From: Zymoseptoria tritici IPO323
Lineage: Eukaryota > Ascomycota > Dothideomycetes > Mycosphaerellales > Mycosphaerellaceae
Reading direction: 5' to 3'
NCBI RefSeq assembly: GCF_000219625.1
Contig: NC_018217.1
Coordinates: 620,001 to 684,000, forward strand
DNA length: 64,000 nt
Position numbers and translations under genes: made by a program
Notes under the pieces: generated by a model
The model's database searches: none
The model's input: the letters and a program-made list of their open reading frames with translations, nothing else
What the model was told of the DNA's origin: nothing
Part shown: piece by piece, positions 34,442 to 46,244 of the stretch
Layout: each line of letters starts with the position of its first letter
How positions within the stretch are numbered: the first letter of the stretch is position 1

Positions 34442-37400
34442 TGAGCGCGGCGCACGCATTCCGCCCGCACCACGAAGTCAACATGACACCATCAATGTGC
34501 CGGACATTCGTATGAAGCACGAAGAAGAGGGATGGAGTTCTTGCGGTGTACATTACTTGCATTTGCATGATCCAAGGCGTGCCTACGACCACGGCTCCGG
34601 CCGTCTAATGAACAGCGACACGCTCCGAGGGTCACGGTTCGGCGGCAGCTATCGATGACTTCAGCATTCGGCGGCGTTTTCCGCTTGTGGGGATGAGTTG
34701 AAGGGGACGGCTCATCTTTTGATTTGTCCTGTCAAGGACGTGAGGAGAGAATGGAGACAGTGCAGACACCCTACAACGTATTGAAGCATTCGATATCGTG
34801 GGAGCATCCTAATCAATCGTCTTGGATTACCTTGGGAGAAGACAATAGGAAAGTTTTGCCTTGTCCATCATCTGTCGTGAGTACAAAATTGTGTGATGTT
34901 GATCGTGAGGTTCAATTAGCATTATTCTGGGCTACCACAAACGACGGTACGGCCAATGGCCATGAATGTAATGGGCTTTCTCTTAGCCTCGTTCCAGGAA
35001 CCGTAGAGTCGGGTGGTAAAAGCGAGATGTGCCTTTATATGCTTGATTCGCGGGAAGGAACTTAGGAAGCGAAGTACACTGCCTTGGTCGCACCACAGTA
35101 GCAGCATCGAAGCAATGGCGTGGAGTTTCCGGCACGCCGGGTACTATAGTACATTCTACTTGCGCCCGTTATCTGCTAAGCAAGCGCTGAAGGCTGACGG
35201 CGGATGATTTTAGCTGCGAACGACTTTTCGGCATTAGTGAGTTGGCGTGTGAGGCCAGCGCTTAATTGTGGTGGCATATTGCTTTAAGCGCGAAAGCCAA
35301 CGTTTCGTCTACGATGGGATAGCAGGATTTCTACATTGAAGAATCTGGAGGTGCGGTCTCGTCTCTTGCCGCATCTCTTTCCCAATTGGAATGCGAATCG
35401 CTCACTTCGTATATCGTCACCCCCTCCTCACCGACCGGCATATTTCACCATCGACAGAGAGCTCTGACGACTTACGGAGGCGATTCCGCACTCCTCCCCC
35501 ACGCTCGACAACCCGGTCAGTCTAACGGCAACTCAAAGGCCACCCCAGTCCACATGTGCACAGCGCGAGTCGCCTTCTAGGGCAGCGACTTGCACTGTCG
35601 TGGTTGCCGCTTGCCACGCTTGCAAAGCATGCTGTAGCTCGTGGACTGACACCAAACGCGACGGGAGATCTAGTCGAAGAAAAGGCATCGCTGTACTTAC
35701 TGAGTTACACCGGCGGCTACGCTATGCTCCCCACGAGAAGCCTGCGACGCTAGCACGAACATCGCTCGCTAGTGATCTTACTTGCGTTCCTGCAGCGTCA
35801 TCAGGTCATCTATCCGACGAATGTGGCCTGAACTCACCGCCGAGACCCGCGAAACCATGAGTAGCACCACCTTTTTCCAGGGCCACCCGGCAGTCTGCGT
35901 CTTCTCTTGCATGGTTCTACGGATGCTTCGTCTGCGTGGCTGTTTTTAAGATCACGTTCCCGGGTACAATGCCTGCTTCGAGAGCGATCTGGGACAGCAC
36001 TTCTAATCGCCAGCCGCCATCGACGCTTACGTCTCCGCAAGCCCGCTCACACTGCTCTGTATGTCTGGTACTTTGAGCGACTTCGATACGCAGTTCCGAC
36101 AGGAGCATGGAAGGACCGCTCAAGACTCTGCAGAGCTCGTCTGCTGAAATCATGTCATCGTCTCGCCACTCTCGCAGCGGCAGACATGGTCATGGCCAGC
36201 TCAACATCAGGCGATCGGAGGTGCCACCGACCAAAAGAACCTTGCGATCTGTATACCTGGCCGACGCGCGATAGACTCCAAACACACCCTAGAGCATGCG
36301 ACTCCGGCTTCGGCTCCGATGCATCCGCCTGCTGTCACCATTGTACAGGTCCTGTCCGCAAAGCATGAATTGGTGCCCGCCGTTGGAACGCTTCCCGGGC
36401 CAATGAGCTCGAGAATCCGTCGATACATGCCTCAAAAGGGCATCGATTGACTTTTCGACAGTAAGCGCTGTTCCAGGTTGCAGTCTGTACCATCACATCG
36501 CTCCTTGCAAAGCATGTAAGCGAGCTGAGCGAGCATCTCGATGTCATCAGCGCACATGGGACCTGGTCGTGACGAAGCAAATGTCTCTCGCCCTCCCTTG
36601 TCCTGGTCCTGGGAGAAGTCGTATGACGGATGCTCGCTTTTCCCGGCAGGTTGTGGCGATGTACGTGGGATGTCGGGATATGCCTCCACTCGTCTTCCGA
36701 CGGCTAGGAGTCGCCCCTTGAGCGAACGTATTATTGTGCACAAGGATTTGCGCAGAAAGATCTCGGCGAACTCACGGTCCGCCTCCTGGTGGATGTCGGA
36801 GCTCGCATCGACGTCTTTCCCTCGTCCGAAATTATCGAACCAATGCGTACGCACTGGAATGCATGCGCATGGTCATGTGCATCGCAGGTGAGCGAGGAGC
36901 GACGATGGAATGTCCATGCCATGCCCACCAATCGTGCTGTATTGTGCTGGTTGGATCGAATCTGGCGTACGTGTGCGCAGCTGTTCAGAGGAGGGAGAGC
37001 ACTGGTCTTCGAGACTCATGGTCAGTCGAGAGGCAGCCCTCATGCACGATGACCCTCGTTCACGATGCAAAGTGCGAGTCTGCTTTTCTCGTCGTCTCAT
37101 TACGTCTGCGGCCCGAACAACAAGTTGAACTGCACGGCTGGTGCTGTCCGCCTTCCATTGAACAGTGTGCTGCTGCCTTTCAGACGTCCGTCACTCAAGC
37201 AAGTGCCAACTCAGCACGCCGACAAGAAGAGACAGTATTGTTGCAAGCTTTTCGAGCGGATTTCTTTTGATATGTGCTGCTCGCCCCAACCCGACTGAAG
37301 CTCCTCCGATGCCCGAACCTCGATTCGTCTCGAGCAAGCACACAAGAATCAACGTAACAGGGGTATAACCGACCAAGACAGACCTCGTACTCCCGCATCA

Positions 37401-37464
37401 AACACAATCCATCCCTCCCACCTCGAACACACGAAGGCGCACCTCAATGCATATCCCAAGCACC
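34442..37464. other. Unresolved region; no confident gene
   Basis: The first 600 bp is probably the 3' UTR of the CON7-like gene. From 35.4 to 37.3 kb both strands carry overlapping frames of 60-180 codons: + 35907-36368, - 36432-36854, and + 36734-37270. None gives a recognised domain or an unambiguous splice chain. A + segment near 36140-36450 (ending IRRYMPQKGID) and a - segment near 36432-36854 (REFAEIFLRKSLCTIIRSLK) look the most protein-like. One fast-evolving gene may lie here. Confidence 0.4.
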
Positions 37465-38052
37465 TTAGACGTTCTTGAACGCAGCACCGGCCATCACGAA
37501 GATTGTGAAGAGCAGTCCCATTCCTCCCATGTATGCGCATGTACGAACCTTGGCGACTCCAGCAGTCTCACTGTGGATGTAGAGGTAAATGAAGGCGATT
37601 CTCGTGAGCAGGTATGCGATGCTGAGGAAGTTGAGCACGGCCGGATCGAGTTTCGCGGCGCTACCGGCGGCCACGGCGGCGGCGAAGGGACCGAAGTTCT
37701 CAAAGCTGCGGAAGGTGTGTCAGTACCTCGCCAGCAAAGTAGTCTCGAAGACTGACCTATTGGCTACCGCGGCTTCTGCGCGGCGCAGACGACCTTTGGC
37801 GGCAACATCGAGGACACGGTTGTCTTCGATAGCTTTCACGAAGTCGCGCGGCGCACGACTGTCCCACTTCTCCTTTGTCTTGGTCTGGTAGGCGGTTGAG
37901 GACCAGAAGCGCGGTGCGACTGAGATGGCCTGGTGAGAATGTCAGGGAGGTGACAAGAGGTTGCGGAAGGGTGCATGATAGCTTACCCAGAACACTGGTA
38001 CCAAGTACAGTGATACGTTGTCGTGACGGAGATCCGGGAGATGGATCGCCAT
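37465..38052 (-). CDS. MAPEG-family membrane protein
   Basis: Small integral membrane protein of the MAPEG family (microsomal glutathione transferase/eicosanoid type). Exons 38052-37987, 37929-37757 and 37705-37465 join in frame to 159 aa. The family signature RRAEAAVANSFENFGPF spans the second intron. Four hydrophobic segments are visible: about residues 10-26 (VSLYLVPVFWAISVAP), FGPFAAAVAAGS, VLNFLSIAYLLTRIAFIYLY, and TCAYMGGMGLLFTIFVMAGA. Glutathione-dependent detoxification is the family role; the substrate is unknown. Length fits the family. Confidence 0.88.
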
Positions 38053-38900
38053 GGTTGCTGTGCTCTTGTGATTTTGCAAAGTGTGGTGGTATGTCTTCAT
38101 TGGAATTCTGGTGAAGAAGAAAAGACACAAAGGAAGAAAGAATAGCGGGGCTGGATACTTATTTTGAAGTGGTGGGCGGGTGAATGAGATCTGAATTGCT
38201 CTTGATTGCGCATCTTCGGGGACTCGACTTCACAATAAGAGGGGCAAGATCACTTTCCTACACCAGAGTGGACGTCGGCTCCTCACTCTCGGATGCGGAA
38301 ATGAAGAAGAGAACGGCGATTGATCGCGCCTACAGACGCATGGCCGGGTGGTACTCGATGCAGTCCACGCATGCCGTAACACAAGGAGCCGCCCACGATC
38401 TGGGCTGAGGTCTTTGATGGAATATCCGAATCCGGCGAGTCCGAAGATCTCGGATGAGACCTGGCCCATGCATCCATTGCCAGGACGCCGTGGACTGCTA
38501 CACGATGGATAAGCGGTGTGCAACGGCTCGTGGGAGGTTGGTGTTTCGAGAGGTGAAGTCGGAGGGAGTGTGGAGAACAACGTGGTCGTGGGCGTACAAA
38601 TAAGCGTACAGGACCGTGCTATTCGGCGTACAAGACAAGTTCGCAGGACATGCTCTCACGGGTAAGCGTACACGTACATTTACAACGCATGCTCGATAGT
38701 CGCAGAGGTAAGTTAGCAGACATGCTATATTGGTGTGAAGTATGAGGTACCTCAGCCCTTGCTGCTGTCCCGCCAATCTCGTCCCCGCTACACGCGTCTA
38801 CCTACCACGCGAACCCTGCTCTTCGAGATTGAACAACCACAGCATGCTGTGACAGTGACACAACGATAACCACGCCTTCTCACCGGCGACTCCCTTCGCC
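38053..38900. other. Intergenic with GTAC-rich diverged repeats
   Basis: Shared upstream region of the MAPEG gene (-) and NSE1 (+). At about 38580-38720 are several imperfect repeats containing GCGTACA and GACATGCT, loosely resembling the repeats near 17.7-18.05 kb. No gene recognised. Confidence 0.4.
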
Positions 38901-39890
38901 ATGTCCGAAGAGCCCGACGATCGCACCGTGTACGGGCACAAGCACAAGGCATTTCTGCAAGCCCTCACGTCCCGTCAGGTCATCACCTTTGACGAAGCGA
39001 AGCCCTTGATCGCAGCCATTGAAACGAGTGAGAAACCCGACCGCCCAACACAGCCCGGCGACATCACAGAGGTGGATTTCAAGGTCTATGTCAACACCGT
39101 CAACGACGCTATTTCGCCATTCGACTTCGAAATCCGCAACCTGCAACACCAGACAAGCAAAGAGCGGGTCTATGCTTTCGTCAACACCACGAGCGATGCC
39201 CTTACGCAGATGTCGACGATGCACTCTGCTGACGAGATAGCATTCGTCAAGAGAGTGCTGGACGCGATGTTTGAAACCTTTAATACCCAACGCGCCGAAG
39301 TCATGGCCATCACAAGCTTGCAGGCGTTGAAACTGGCAAAAGCGAACGAGTCGCAGCGGAGAGAGTCGCAGACCCAGACACAAGCCGCGCAGGGTCTCAC
39401 TATGACGCAGGCTCAAAAGGCGCTGGAGACCATGGTGGAAGAAGGGTGGTTTGAGTTGAGCGAGAGTGGTTACTACAGCCTGACACCGCGGGCATTGATG
39501 GAGCTGAGGGGTTGGCTGGTGGACATGTACAACGAGCAAGAGGAGGAGGATGATGAGGACGATGACGAGGAGGAGGGAGGCACGCACGTGAGGATCAAGT
39601 TCTGCGCAGCTTGTCGTGACATCGTTACGGTCGGTCAACGCTGTCCGAATCTTCCGTGCAATGCCCGCGTCCACAACGCCTGCGTGAGGAACATGTTCCG
39701 AACACAGAGGGACAGTGAGAAATGCCCGGCGTGCGAAACGGCGTGGAGGGATCCTCCGCCTGTTGGCGAGAAGGCAGCAAAGAGCAATGGAGGGCGAAGG
39801 TCGATCAACGGCACTGCTGCGCGAAGAAGCAATGGTTCGACCCGTGTGGAGGAAGAAGAAGATAGTGATGCCAGTGGTGGTGCCGATTGA
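38901..39890 (+). CDS. NSE1: SMC5-SMC6 complex subunit NSE1
   Basis: Non-SMC element 1, the RING-containing subunit of the SMC5/6 complex, which acts in recombination repair and replication-fork stability and pairs with NSE3. Single exon, 329 aa. The N-terminal part reads HKAFLQALTSRQVITFDEAK and FDFEIRNLQHQTSKERVYAF, a winged-helix block typical of NSE1. A second winged-helix segment is QKALETMVEEGWFELSESGY. An acidic linker (EEEDDEDDDEEE) leads into the variant RING, CAACRDIVTVGQRCP, then CNARVHNACVRNMF and CPACETAW, a C4-H-C3 arrangement. The tail is Ser/Arg/Glu-rich. Confidence 0.93.
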   Translation: MSEEPDDRTVYGHKHKAFLQALTSRQVITFDEAKPLIAAIETSEKPDRPTQPGDITEVDFKVYVNTVNDAISPFDFEIRNLQHQTSKERVYAFVNTTSDALTQMSTMHSADEIAFVKRVLDAMFETFNTQRAEVMAITSLQALKLAKANESQRRESQTQTQAAQGLTMTQAQKALETMVEEGWFELSESGYYSLTPRALMELRGWLVDMYNEQEEEDDEDDDEEEGGTHVRIKFCAACRDIVTVGQRCPNLPCNARVHNACVRNMFRTQRDSEKCPACETAWRDPPPVGEKAAKSNGGRRSINGTAARRSNGSTRVEEEEDSDASGGAD

Positions 39891-40146
39891 AGGGACTCAC
39901 TCGGACCTTTGTCATGTTATACAAGCGAGGCGTCAGGCGTACCCAGGTAGATCCCAGACATGACCTGGAAAATGGACTTCTTGCACGAGAGAATCTTCGA
40001 TTTGCCTAGCTCAAACCATAGAGCCCGACGCAATTGCTATCCACTTGCGCAACACAGCGCCCATGTAGCTGCGTCTCCACAAGCGCCCAAAGCCATGCTG
40101 CAACCCAGAACACACTCCAGCTCCATCGCTTTTGTCGTTTTGCCGT

Positions 40147-40851
40147 TTATCTGTAGGACTTCTGGTATCTGGCACGCGCACCGGGACCGCCGAACTTCTT
40201 TGGCTCGCATCGTCTGTTGTCGGCAACGAGGAGGGTACGGTCGTAGGCGACGAGAGCCTGCTTCAGCTGGTTCTTGGAGTGCTCGTCGATGTACTTCTGG
40301 TAGTAGGCGATCTGTTCGTGATTGTTAGTGCCGATATTCGTGGATTCCGCGCGATGCGCTTTCGTGGACTCGTCCAGGTGTTCGATGTAGACGTACGATG
40401 CTCTTGGCGATAGCCTGACGGATAGCGTAGACCTGCGAGGTGTGACCACCACCACGGACGCGAACGCGGATGTCGACATCGGCTGCAAGTCAGAAATTAG
40501 CAAATGTCCTAATGTATAGCGTCACAGCACTTCTCCTCTCCAATCCCTTCAGCGCACGTCCATCTATTTCCCAAATGCACCTCCAAATGCCAATCCTCAT
40601 GCAATTGTTCCTTCATCTTGCCCATTCCAACTATGCATCCATTCCCTCCTCTCCATTCATCGCAACGTACCGAATTTGTCGAGGCCGAGGATGAGAACTG
40701 GCTCGTAGACCTTGAAGCGGAGAATTTGTGGCTCGACGAGCGAGAGAGGCTTTCCGTTGACCTTGATCAGACCCTTGCCCTGCTTGCAGTGGGCGACAGC
40801 GGTGGCGGTCTTCTTCTTGCCAAAGCACTGGACGCTCTGTGTGGTCGACAT
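40147..40851 (-). CDS. RPS16: 40S ribosomal protein S16 (uS9)
   Basis: Small-subunit ribosomal protein uS9 whose C-terminal tail reaches the decoding centre. Exons 40851-40671, 40482-40397 and 40311-40147 join in frame (432 nt, 143 aa), the standard length. Visible blocks are [73 protein letters not shown] and the invariant terminus [11 protein letters not shown]. Intron 1 is 188 nt, intron 2 85 nt, both longer than average here, as is common in fungal ribosomal protein genes. Confidence 0.97.
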
Positions 40852-41145
40852 GTTGGGTGGTTGTGCGGTGTCGACTCGGTGGGAGGGTTAGTAGATTGTC
40901 GTCGTCGCGGATGGACTTCTCGAAGTTCAAAGTGTGCGGCTTAGTCAATGTCAGAGGAAATTCCGGTCCGTGGGCTTGGCGAGGAAAGAGCGAAAGCGCA
41001 ACACGTGCCGAGCTTTTTCCGGCCAACCTCTCCAACTTCACATTGAGCGGGCGGATGAAGTGCATGTACTATTATGGAAATCGGCGACCATGGCTTGATG
41101 ATCCATTGCACTTCACCGCCTTAATCTGCACAGTTCGAATGTAAC
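40852..41145. promoter_or_regulatory. Divergent promoter region, RPS16 / RCC1-repeat gene
   Basis: 294 bp between start codons. The RPS16 side is expected to be strong. No site assigned by eye. Confidence 0.45.
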
Positions 41146-42246
41146 ATGTCCACGGTCCAACAGCACGTCAGACCTCGCGGCAGACTCTATGCTTTTGGCT
41201 CGAATGGCTCTGGTCAGCTAGGCATAGGACATATGGAAGATGTCTCCCGACCTGCAGAAGTTCTTCGGAACGATGGAAACTCTATCACAGGCGCCCTATA
41301 TGTCGCTTGCGGAGGAAACCATACCATCGTATGTCTCAACCACGATGAGCTCGCGAGCACGGGAGAGAACGAGGACGGTCGATGTATCACTACCAGCGAA
41401 AAGGCCACTGACCGTCTAAACCCATCAATGCGGGCTATCTTCAATACTGGTGCAGCGGGCTTGCTTGCAGCCACTTGGAGTGCCACGTTCGTCGTGACTT
41501 CCACAGGCGCCGTGATGGTCAGCGGTACAGGCAACTCTGGCGAGCTCGGACTTGGACACGGGAGGTTCTCTGCCCTGCAAGCCGAAACAATCCCGAGTTT
41601 CCCACCTCCTGGGAGGAGCGTTGTGCGACTATCAGCATGCATGGCGCATGTGGTAGCCGTCTTGTCGAACGGTGAGGTATGGGGTTGGGGCAAGGGTCGT
41701 AAAGGACAGCTCGGCAGACCAAGTGAGAATGTCTGGACGCCGAGAAAATTGGACGATCTTGGATTCTTCGCTATTGATGCTGTCTGTGGTAAAGACTTCA
41801 CCTGCATTTTCGGGAGTCCTTCAACTGGGGAGATAGCAGTTCTTGGACCTAGCGGCAATGATCGTTTTGGTGTCAGAGCAAATGCTGCAGCCGCAGTGCC
41901 AGGGTGGAAAGAGGTCGCGGCATCTTGGGGAAGCATCTTCGTCCTTCTGCAGACGGGTGAAGTCGTTGCATGGGGAAGAGATGACCATGGTCAGCTTCCA
42001 CCACCTAACCTTCCACCATTGCAGGCCATAGCCGCTGGTAGTGAGCATTGCCTTGGTCTCACAGAAGCTGGACAGGTGTTAGCCTGGGGATGGGGCGAGC
42101 ATGGCAATTGCGGCAAACCCACCGGACCAAACGGCGACGTGAAAGGACGATGGAATGAGATCGAGTTGCCTCGTCGAGCCGTGGCGCTATTCTCGGGCTG
42201 CGCGACCAGCTTTGTGGTTGTTGATGAAGGAGACGGTACTGGGTGA
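41146..42246 (+). CDS. RCC1-repeat protein, ATS1-like
   Basis: Seven-bladed beta-propeller protein built of RCC1 repeats; 366 aa, single exon. Repeats are seen as LYAFGSNGSGQLGIGH, VMVSGTGNSGELGLGH, VWGWGKGRKGQLGRP, VVAWGRDDHGQLPPP and VLAWGWGEHGNCGKP, spaced about 50 residues. Size and repeat layout resemble yeast Ats1, linked to tRNA wobble-uridine and diphthamide modification through Kti11/Dph3, rather than the longer nuclear exchange factor RCC1/Prp20. The ATS1 assignment is by resemblance only. Its stop lies 17 bp from the stop of the convergent RAD9 gene. Confidence 0.8.
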   Translation: MSTVQQHVRPRGRLYAFGSNGSGQLGIGHMEDVSRPAEVLRNDGNSITGALYVACGGNHTIVCLNHDELASTGENEDGRCITTSEKATDRLNPSMRAIFNTGAAGLLAATWSATFVVTSTGAVMVSGTGNSGELGLGHGRFSALQAETIPSFPPPGRSVVRLSACMAHVVAVLSNGEVWGWGKGRKGQLGRPSENVWTPRKLDDLGFFAIDAVCGKDFTCIFGSPSTGEIAVLGPSGNDRFGVRANAAAAVPGWKEVAASWGSIFVLLQTGEVVAWGRDDHGQLPPPNLPPLQAIAAGSEHCLGLTEAGQVLAWGWGEHGNCGKPTGPNGDVKGRWNEIELPRRAVALFSGCATSFVVVDEGDGTG

Positions 42247-42263
42247 GGATGGTCGCAGCACAC

Positions 42264-43868
42264 TCAATCTGCGCTCAATCGAAGAGGCCATTCAACTGCG
42301 AAGGTCAGTTCTTGAACTCCGCCAGCAAAATCCTCTTCGCCTACCTGGGATAGACGCTGTGTCGGCTCCAAGCCGTCTTGACTGGGGTGCTGCTGTTGAG
42401 AAATATTCTGCGTTGCCTTCCTGGACCCGGCGATATCCTTCAAGGTCGGTCGCGCACTGGCATTGAGCTGGTCGTTGCTAGCGTCCCAGCCGAGCATCTC
42501 TTCTTCCTCATTCTGGTCAAAGCTTGGAGGGTCCCATCTCTGATCATCGTCCTGGCCCGCCTCGGGGATGAAGAGACTTTCAGGATCCGGATCAGACGCT
42601 GCGGCGGAAGTTGCCTGCGCGCTCTCTCTGAACGAAGGCCGCTGAGACAGACTTCCTAATGGCTTGATAGCGTTTGGCCGGGCTGGTGGAGGCATGTTGG
42701 ATAGCGACTTCGCAGTGCCGTTTACAGGAGCTAGGGATGGCTGCTGTGAGGAACTCCTCGTCGACACGAATCTTGGAGTCGGTGTTGCGGTGAACCCTCG
42801 CCCATCGCCAGTGGTCATCAAGGTAAACTCGCAGTGAATGCCTGCGTTCTGATAGCTGAACTGCAGCGGTCGAGTAGGATACGAGAAGTATGCTGAGATG
42901 GGACCTTTCAAGGTCTCTGCGTGGGTGACGATTGCACGGAAATCCTTGACGCTGATCACAATGTGCATGTTCTCCTGCATGTGAAAGTCCTCAAAATCCT
43001 CGGTGTGAATGGAAATGGCCGTTTCGAGAGGCTGCTTGAGAGTTTCTGTCGAATGATTTAGGATTAGGCATTGTGTGAGAAGACCGATGTACTGACCATT
43101 CCCTTCAAGGACCTTTTCCGTGAAACTGGTGAAGACAGCCTTGCCGTCTTTTGCGAGAAGGTCTAGCTGCTCTGTCTTGGGTCCGAAGTATTCAACGTAC
43201 TCTCGCAGAATACGGGAGGAGATCTTCCATCCTTGGGTGGCCGTGTTGCGATCGAAGAGCGCATGCATGACCTCTACCGACTCGTAGGTCAACCGATACG
43301 TCTTTGTGAGTCCTGCGTATCATCAGTACGAAAACCGTCTCCGTGAATCAGAAAGACTATACCATGTCTGGAGAGCATCTTCACGATGAGTCGACATTCA
43401 GTCTTGTCCGGCTGATCTTGGATGCTCACGTCGCACCTCTCCACGGTAGTCTCTCGTCCACGAACGTCAGTCGTCCGGCCTTTAAAAACCGATTGAAGTG
43501 CCTGGTCATCGTCAGAATCTCGCGCGCCCTGTCCTTCGCATGGTGACTGCTGACCTTGTTGAAGAGCTGGCAGGTGAAGCGGTCGCCTCCGCTGGTCTTG
43601 CTTTGTGAGTCGAATTTGTAGTGGATGAAGAATGCTCGGGCATCTAGCGCGAATGAAGCATATGCCGTCCTCGATAGATTCAACGCCGTGAGGGTCAGCT
43701 GTAGGTTTGTTAGCCGGCTTCGAAGTACGTCAAGTCTGCTGTTGGCTATCATACCTTCTCGCCTCTCGCCTCGATGGAGACATTGTCGCCAAATTTTGCC
43801 AGGCAGACCAGTAGCTCGTAAATCCGGCCAGTCGCTTCAGGAGTGAGCGAAAACTCCAGCACGGCCAT
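42264..43868 (-). CDS. RAD9: DNA-damage checkpoint clamp subunit RAD9
   Basis: PCNA-like subunit of the 9-1-1 checkpoint clamp. Five exons on the minus strand. Exon 1 starts at 43868 (MAVLEFSLTPEATGRIYELL). Introns follow after EARGEK, after CQLFNK, after MLSRH, and a short one within EGN/ETLKQP near 43047-43100. Clamp blocks include LTALNLSRTAYASFALDARA, DKTECRLIVKMLSRHG, KTYRLTYESVEVMHALFD and PLQFSYQNAGIHCEFTLMTT. After about residue 290 comes the disordered phosphorylatable tail (Ser/Pro/Gln-rich), ending with TQRLSQVGEEDF, the conserved C-terminal TQRLSQ block of fungal Rad9, plus an extra 20 residues. About 465 aa. It shares a 236-bp divergent promoter with the F-box/LRR gene. Confidence 0.92.
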
Positions 43869-44104
43869 GATGCTTGAAGGCCGTGGTTCGCATGGTAGAC
43901 TGATGCCCTTGAACTCGATCTTCGATGTTGTGAAGTAGACGCGTCCTTGGCGCGTTGGATGCAAGTTCGGGTGCGGAGTCGTCAATGGAAGTCAACCACT
44001 TCTATAGATGTCATCATCAACAACTTTCATATTTTACCACATCCTACCTGATCAGAAGCGCGTAGGATTGACAGACCGGCACCTCGAGCTGCGAAACATC
44101 GACC
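43869..44104. promoter_or_regulatory. Divergent promoter region, RAD9 / F-box-LRR gene
   Basis: 236 bp between the two start codons. No site assigned. Confidence 0.45.
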
Positions 44105-46006
44105 ATGTCATCGGCTGGGGTTCCAGCACTACCAGCGGACCTTCTGCACCTGCTCGCGACAGAGCTGTCAGACCGGCTTGACTTCACAACATTGTATAAC
44201 TGTGTGGTGAGCAGCAAGCACCTAGCAAGCTCTGGCGCGGTGAACGCGCTTTACAGGTTCGTTGCTCCTCGTTGAAATTGCTAGACATGTCGGCTGACTG
44301 TGATTAGGATAAGCCATGAAGCACCGGTCAAGGGTAAGAAACTGAAGTGCAGAAGGCCTCCGTTGTCCAAGACTGTCTCGGACGCCAGACTGCCGTCCAT
44401 TCTACACTGTCTGCGACACCCGCTGACCTTATACGCTTTGCTTTGCAGGCGGCGACGATCGCCTGTCTCTAGCAGACCAAGAGCAGACTACACAACGATG
44501 GTCGATAATGTGGAGAACCATTATTCTTTCGACATTTGGGAAGACTGTTTTCCCGTACTGCCGACATTTGAGGTTCTTGGATCTGCTCGATCTCAGTGAC
44601 CTGCTCGAAGATGATCGCTTCCGTGGCAAAATCGCGAAGGAATTCTTCAGCGGCGAGCTTCAACAGTTCCATCATGTTCAGCACATCCGTGGCAAGAATC
44701 GGCACACTCGTTTGGATACGAAGAAAATTGTCACTGCCATTGGAGATCGAATCGTCCAGCATGCGCCCTTGCTCGAGGAGCTCTCCGAGTCTGCGAACGC
44801 GGACATCCTATCGACGGCACTGTTGAACTGGACTCCCCACCTCTCTCATCTCAGATCGCTAGATTTCGGAGATGGGAAGGCACTGGCCAACGAAACGGTC
44901 AGAAATCTCCTCCTTACTCACTGTCGCAACCTAGATACCTTGCGAATTTATCATGCGTCCAACGAGGATGCTGATCACACTCTCGCCGCCTTCATCAGCG
45001 AGATGCCGGAGAACAGTCTGATTTACTTCGAGACCATTAGCAATTGTCGCATCGGACCAGAGACATGTTTGGCACTCAATCGGCACGGCAAAAGCTTGCG
45101 CTCGTTGAAGTTGGGACTCGATGCTGCTGGAATCCAGGCTCTCGGACTGCTACAGAATTGTACGGCAGTTGAAATCCTTGCACTCTCCTCTGCCATGGCT
45201 TCACCGGACCTCAAGGCCACCGAGAACGACGTATACCTCGATATTCTTGGATGGCTGAAGAGCTGCAACAACCTGAAAGACGTGAGCTTCACAAACATCG
45301 TGTCAGCACCAGATCTCCTCCTTCCTGTGCTATTGAATAGCGAGGTGCAGCTGGAGAAGCTGCAAATCAATGCTCCTATTGAAGGCGCAATGTATGTCGT
45401 GCAGAATCATCCCGAGTTCCACCAGGCACTTCGCAATCAGCGAACTCTAAGCAGTCTTCTGCTGAGAGCTGACCCGGATCCACCGACAAGAGATGATATT
45501 GAGACTTTGGTCAATTCTGTCTGCGCACTGGGGGACCTTCGGGAGCTCAGCCTGACCCGTATTTCTGACTACTTCACTGACGAGCATATCCAACTGCTCA
45601 CGGACCATCTCTCGAATCTCGAGGATCTTTATGTTGGCGGCTATGCGGTCACTGACGCCATCTGGCCGAGTGTGGCAAAGTTGCAGAATCTGAGGACTGT
45701 CACGTTCAGCGGCATATCGAAGTTCACTGAGAACGGTATCTTGGACTTCATCGATCGACTGGGAGATGGAGTCCGTGGCATTTTGCTCTCCATTGAGAAC
45801 GCGGATCCAGATGCGCCCATCTCAGAGGATAGTCAAGAGCTCATTAGGGATGTCATGGCAACCAAGCTGGACGGTAGATTCGAATACCAGTTGCTCAGAG
45901 GTATGTTGCTCTTCACTGCGAAGCATACAGGCGAAACTTGGGCTAACCACCTTGAATGATAGATCCGAACGCCTTCGATTTCGATTCGGATGAAGATTCA
46001 GACTGA
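44105..46006 (+). CDS. F-box-like leucine-rich-repeat protein
   Basis: Exons 44105-44256, 44308-44333 (26 nt), 44449-45900 and 45963-46006 join in frame to 557 aa. The N-terminus, LPADLLHLLATELSDRLDFT then LYNCVVSSKHLASSG, has F-box character. The rest is built of leucine-rich repeats, e.g. YCRHLRFLDLLDLSDLLEDD, LSHLRSLDFGDGKAL, CRNLDTLRIYHAS, LGDLRELSLTRISDYF and LSNLEDLYVGGYAVTDAIWP. The C-terminus, added by the last intron, is acidic (FDFDSDEDSD). Expected to act as substrate receptor of an SCF ubiquitin ligase. The target is unknown. Confidence 0.8.
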
Positions 46007-46244
46007 TCGTTCTTGGACAACATGGCCCAACCATGCTAGCATGTCCGGAACTGTGCCATCCACGCCACTCACCGACATTGAGACACCATCGGCTATCTGC
46101 TTGCTCCATCCTTCGTGCTACGCGAAAAGTCTCTGGAAAACCTGAGGCAGCTTTGATGACGTCAGCCATCGTTTGTGACAAACCGATGGAAATACATCAA
46201 CAAGCACAACTTCACACTGAGGTTTGGTGATTACACAGTTGACG

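Noticed and set aside
35600..35860. Possible Zn(II)2Cys6 cluster (ACHACKACC...)
   Set aside because: The downstream cysteine spacing of a binuclear cluster is absent and there is no ATG-led gene model.
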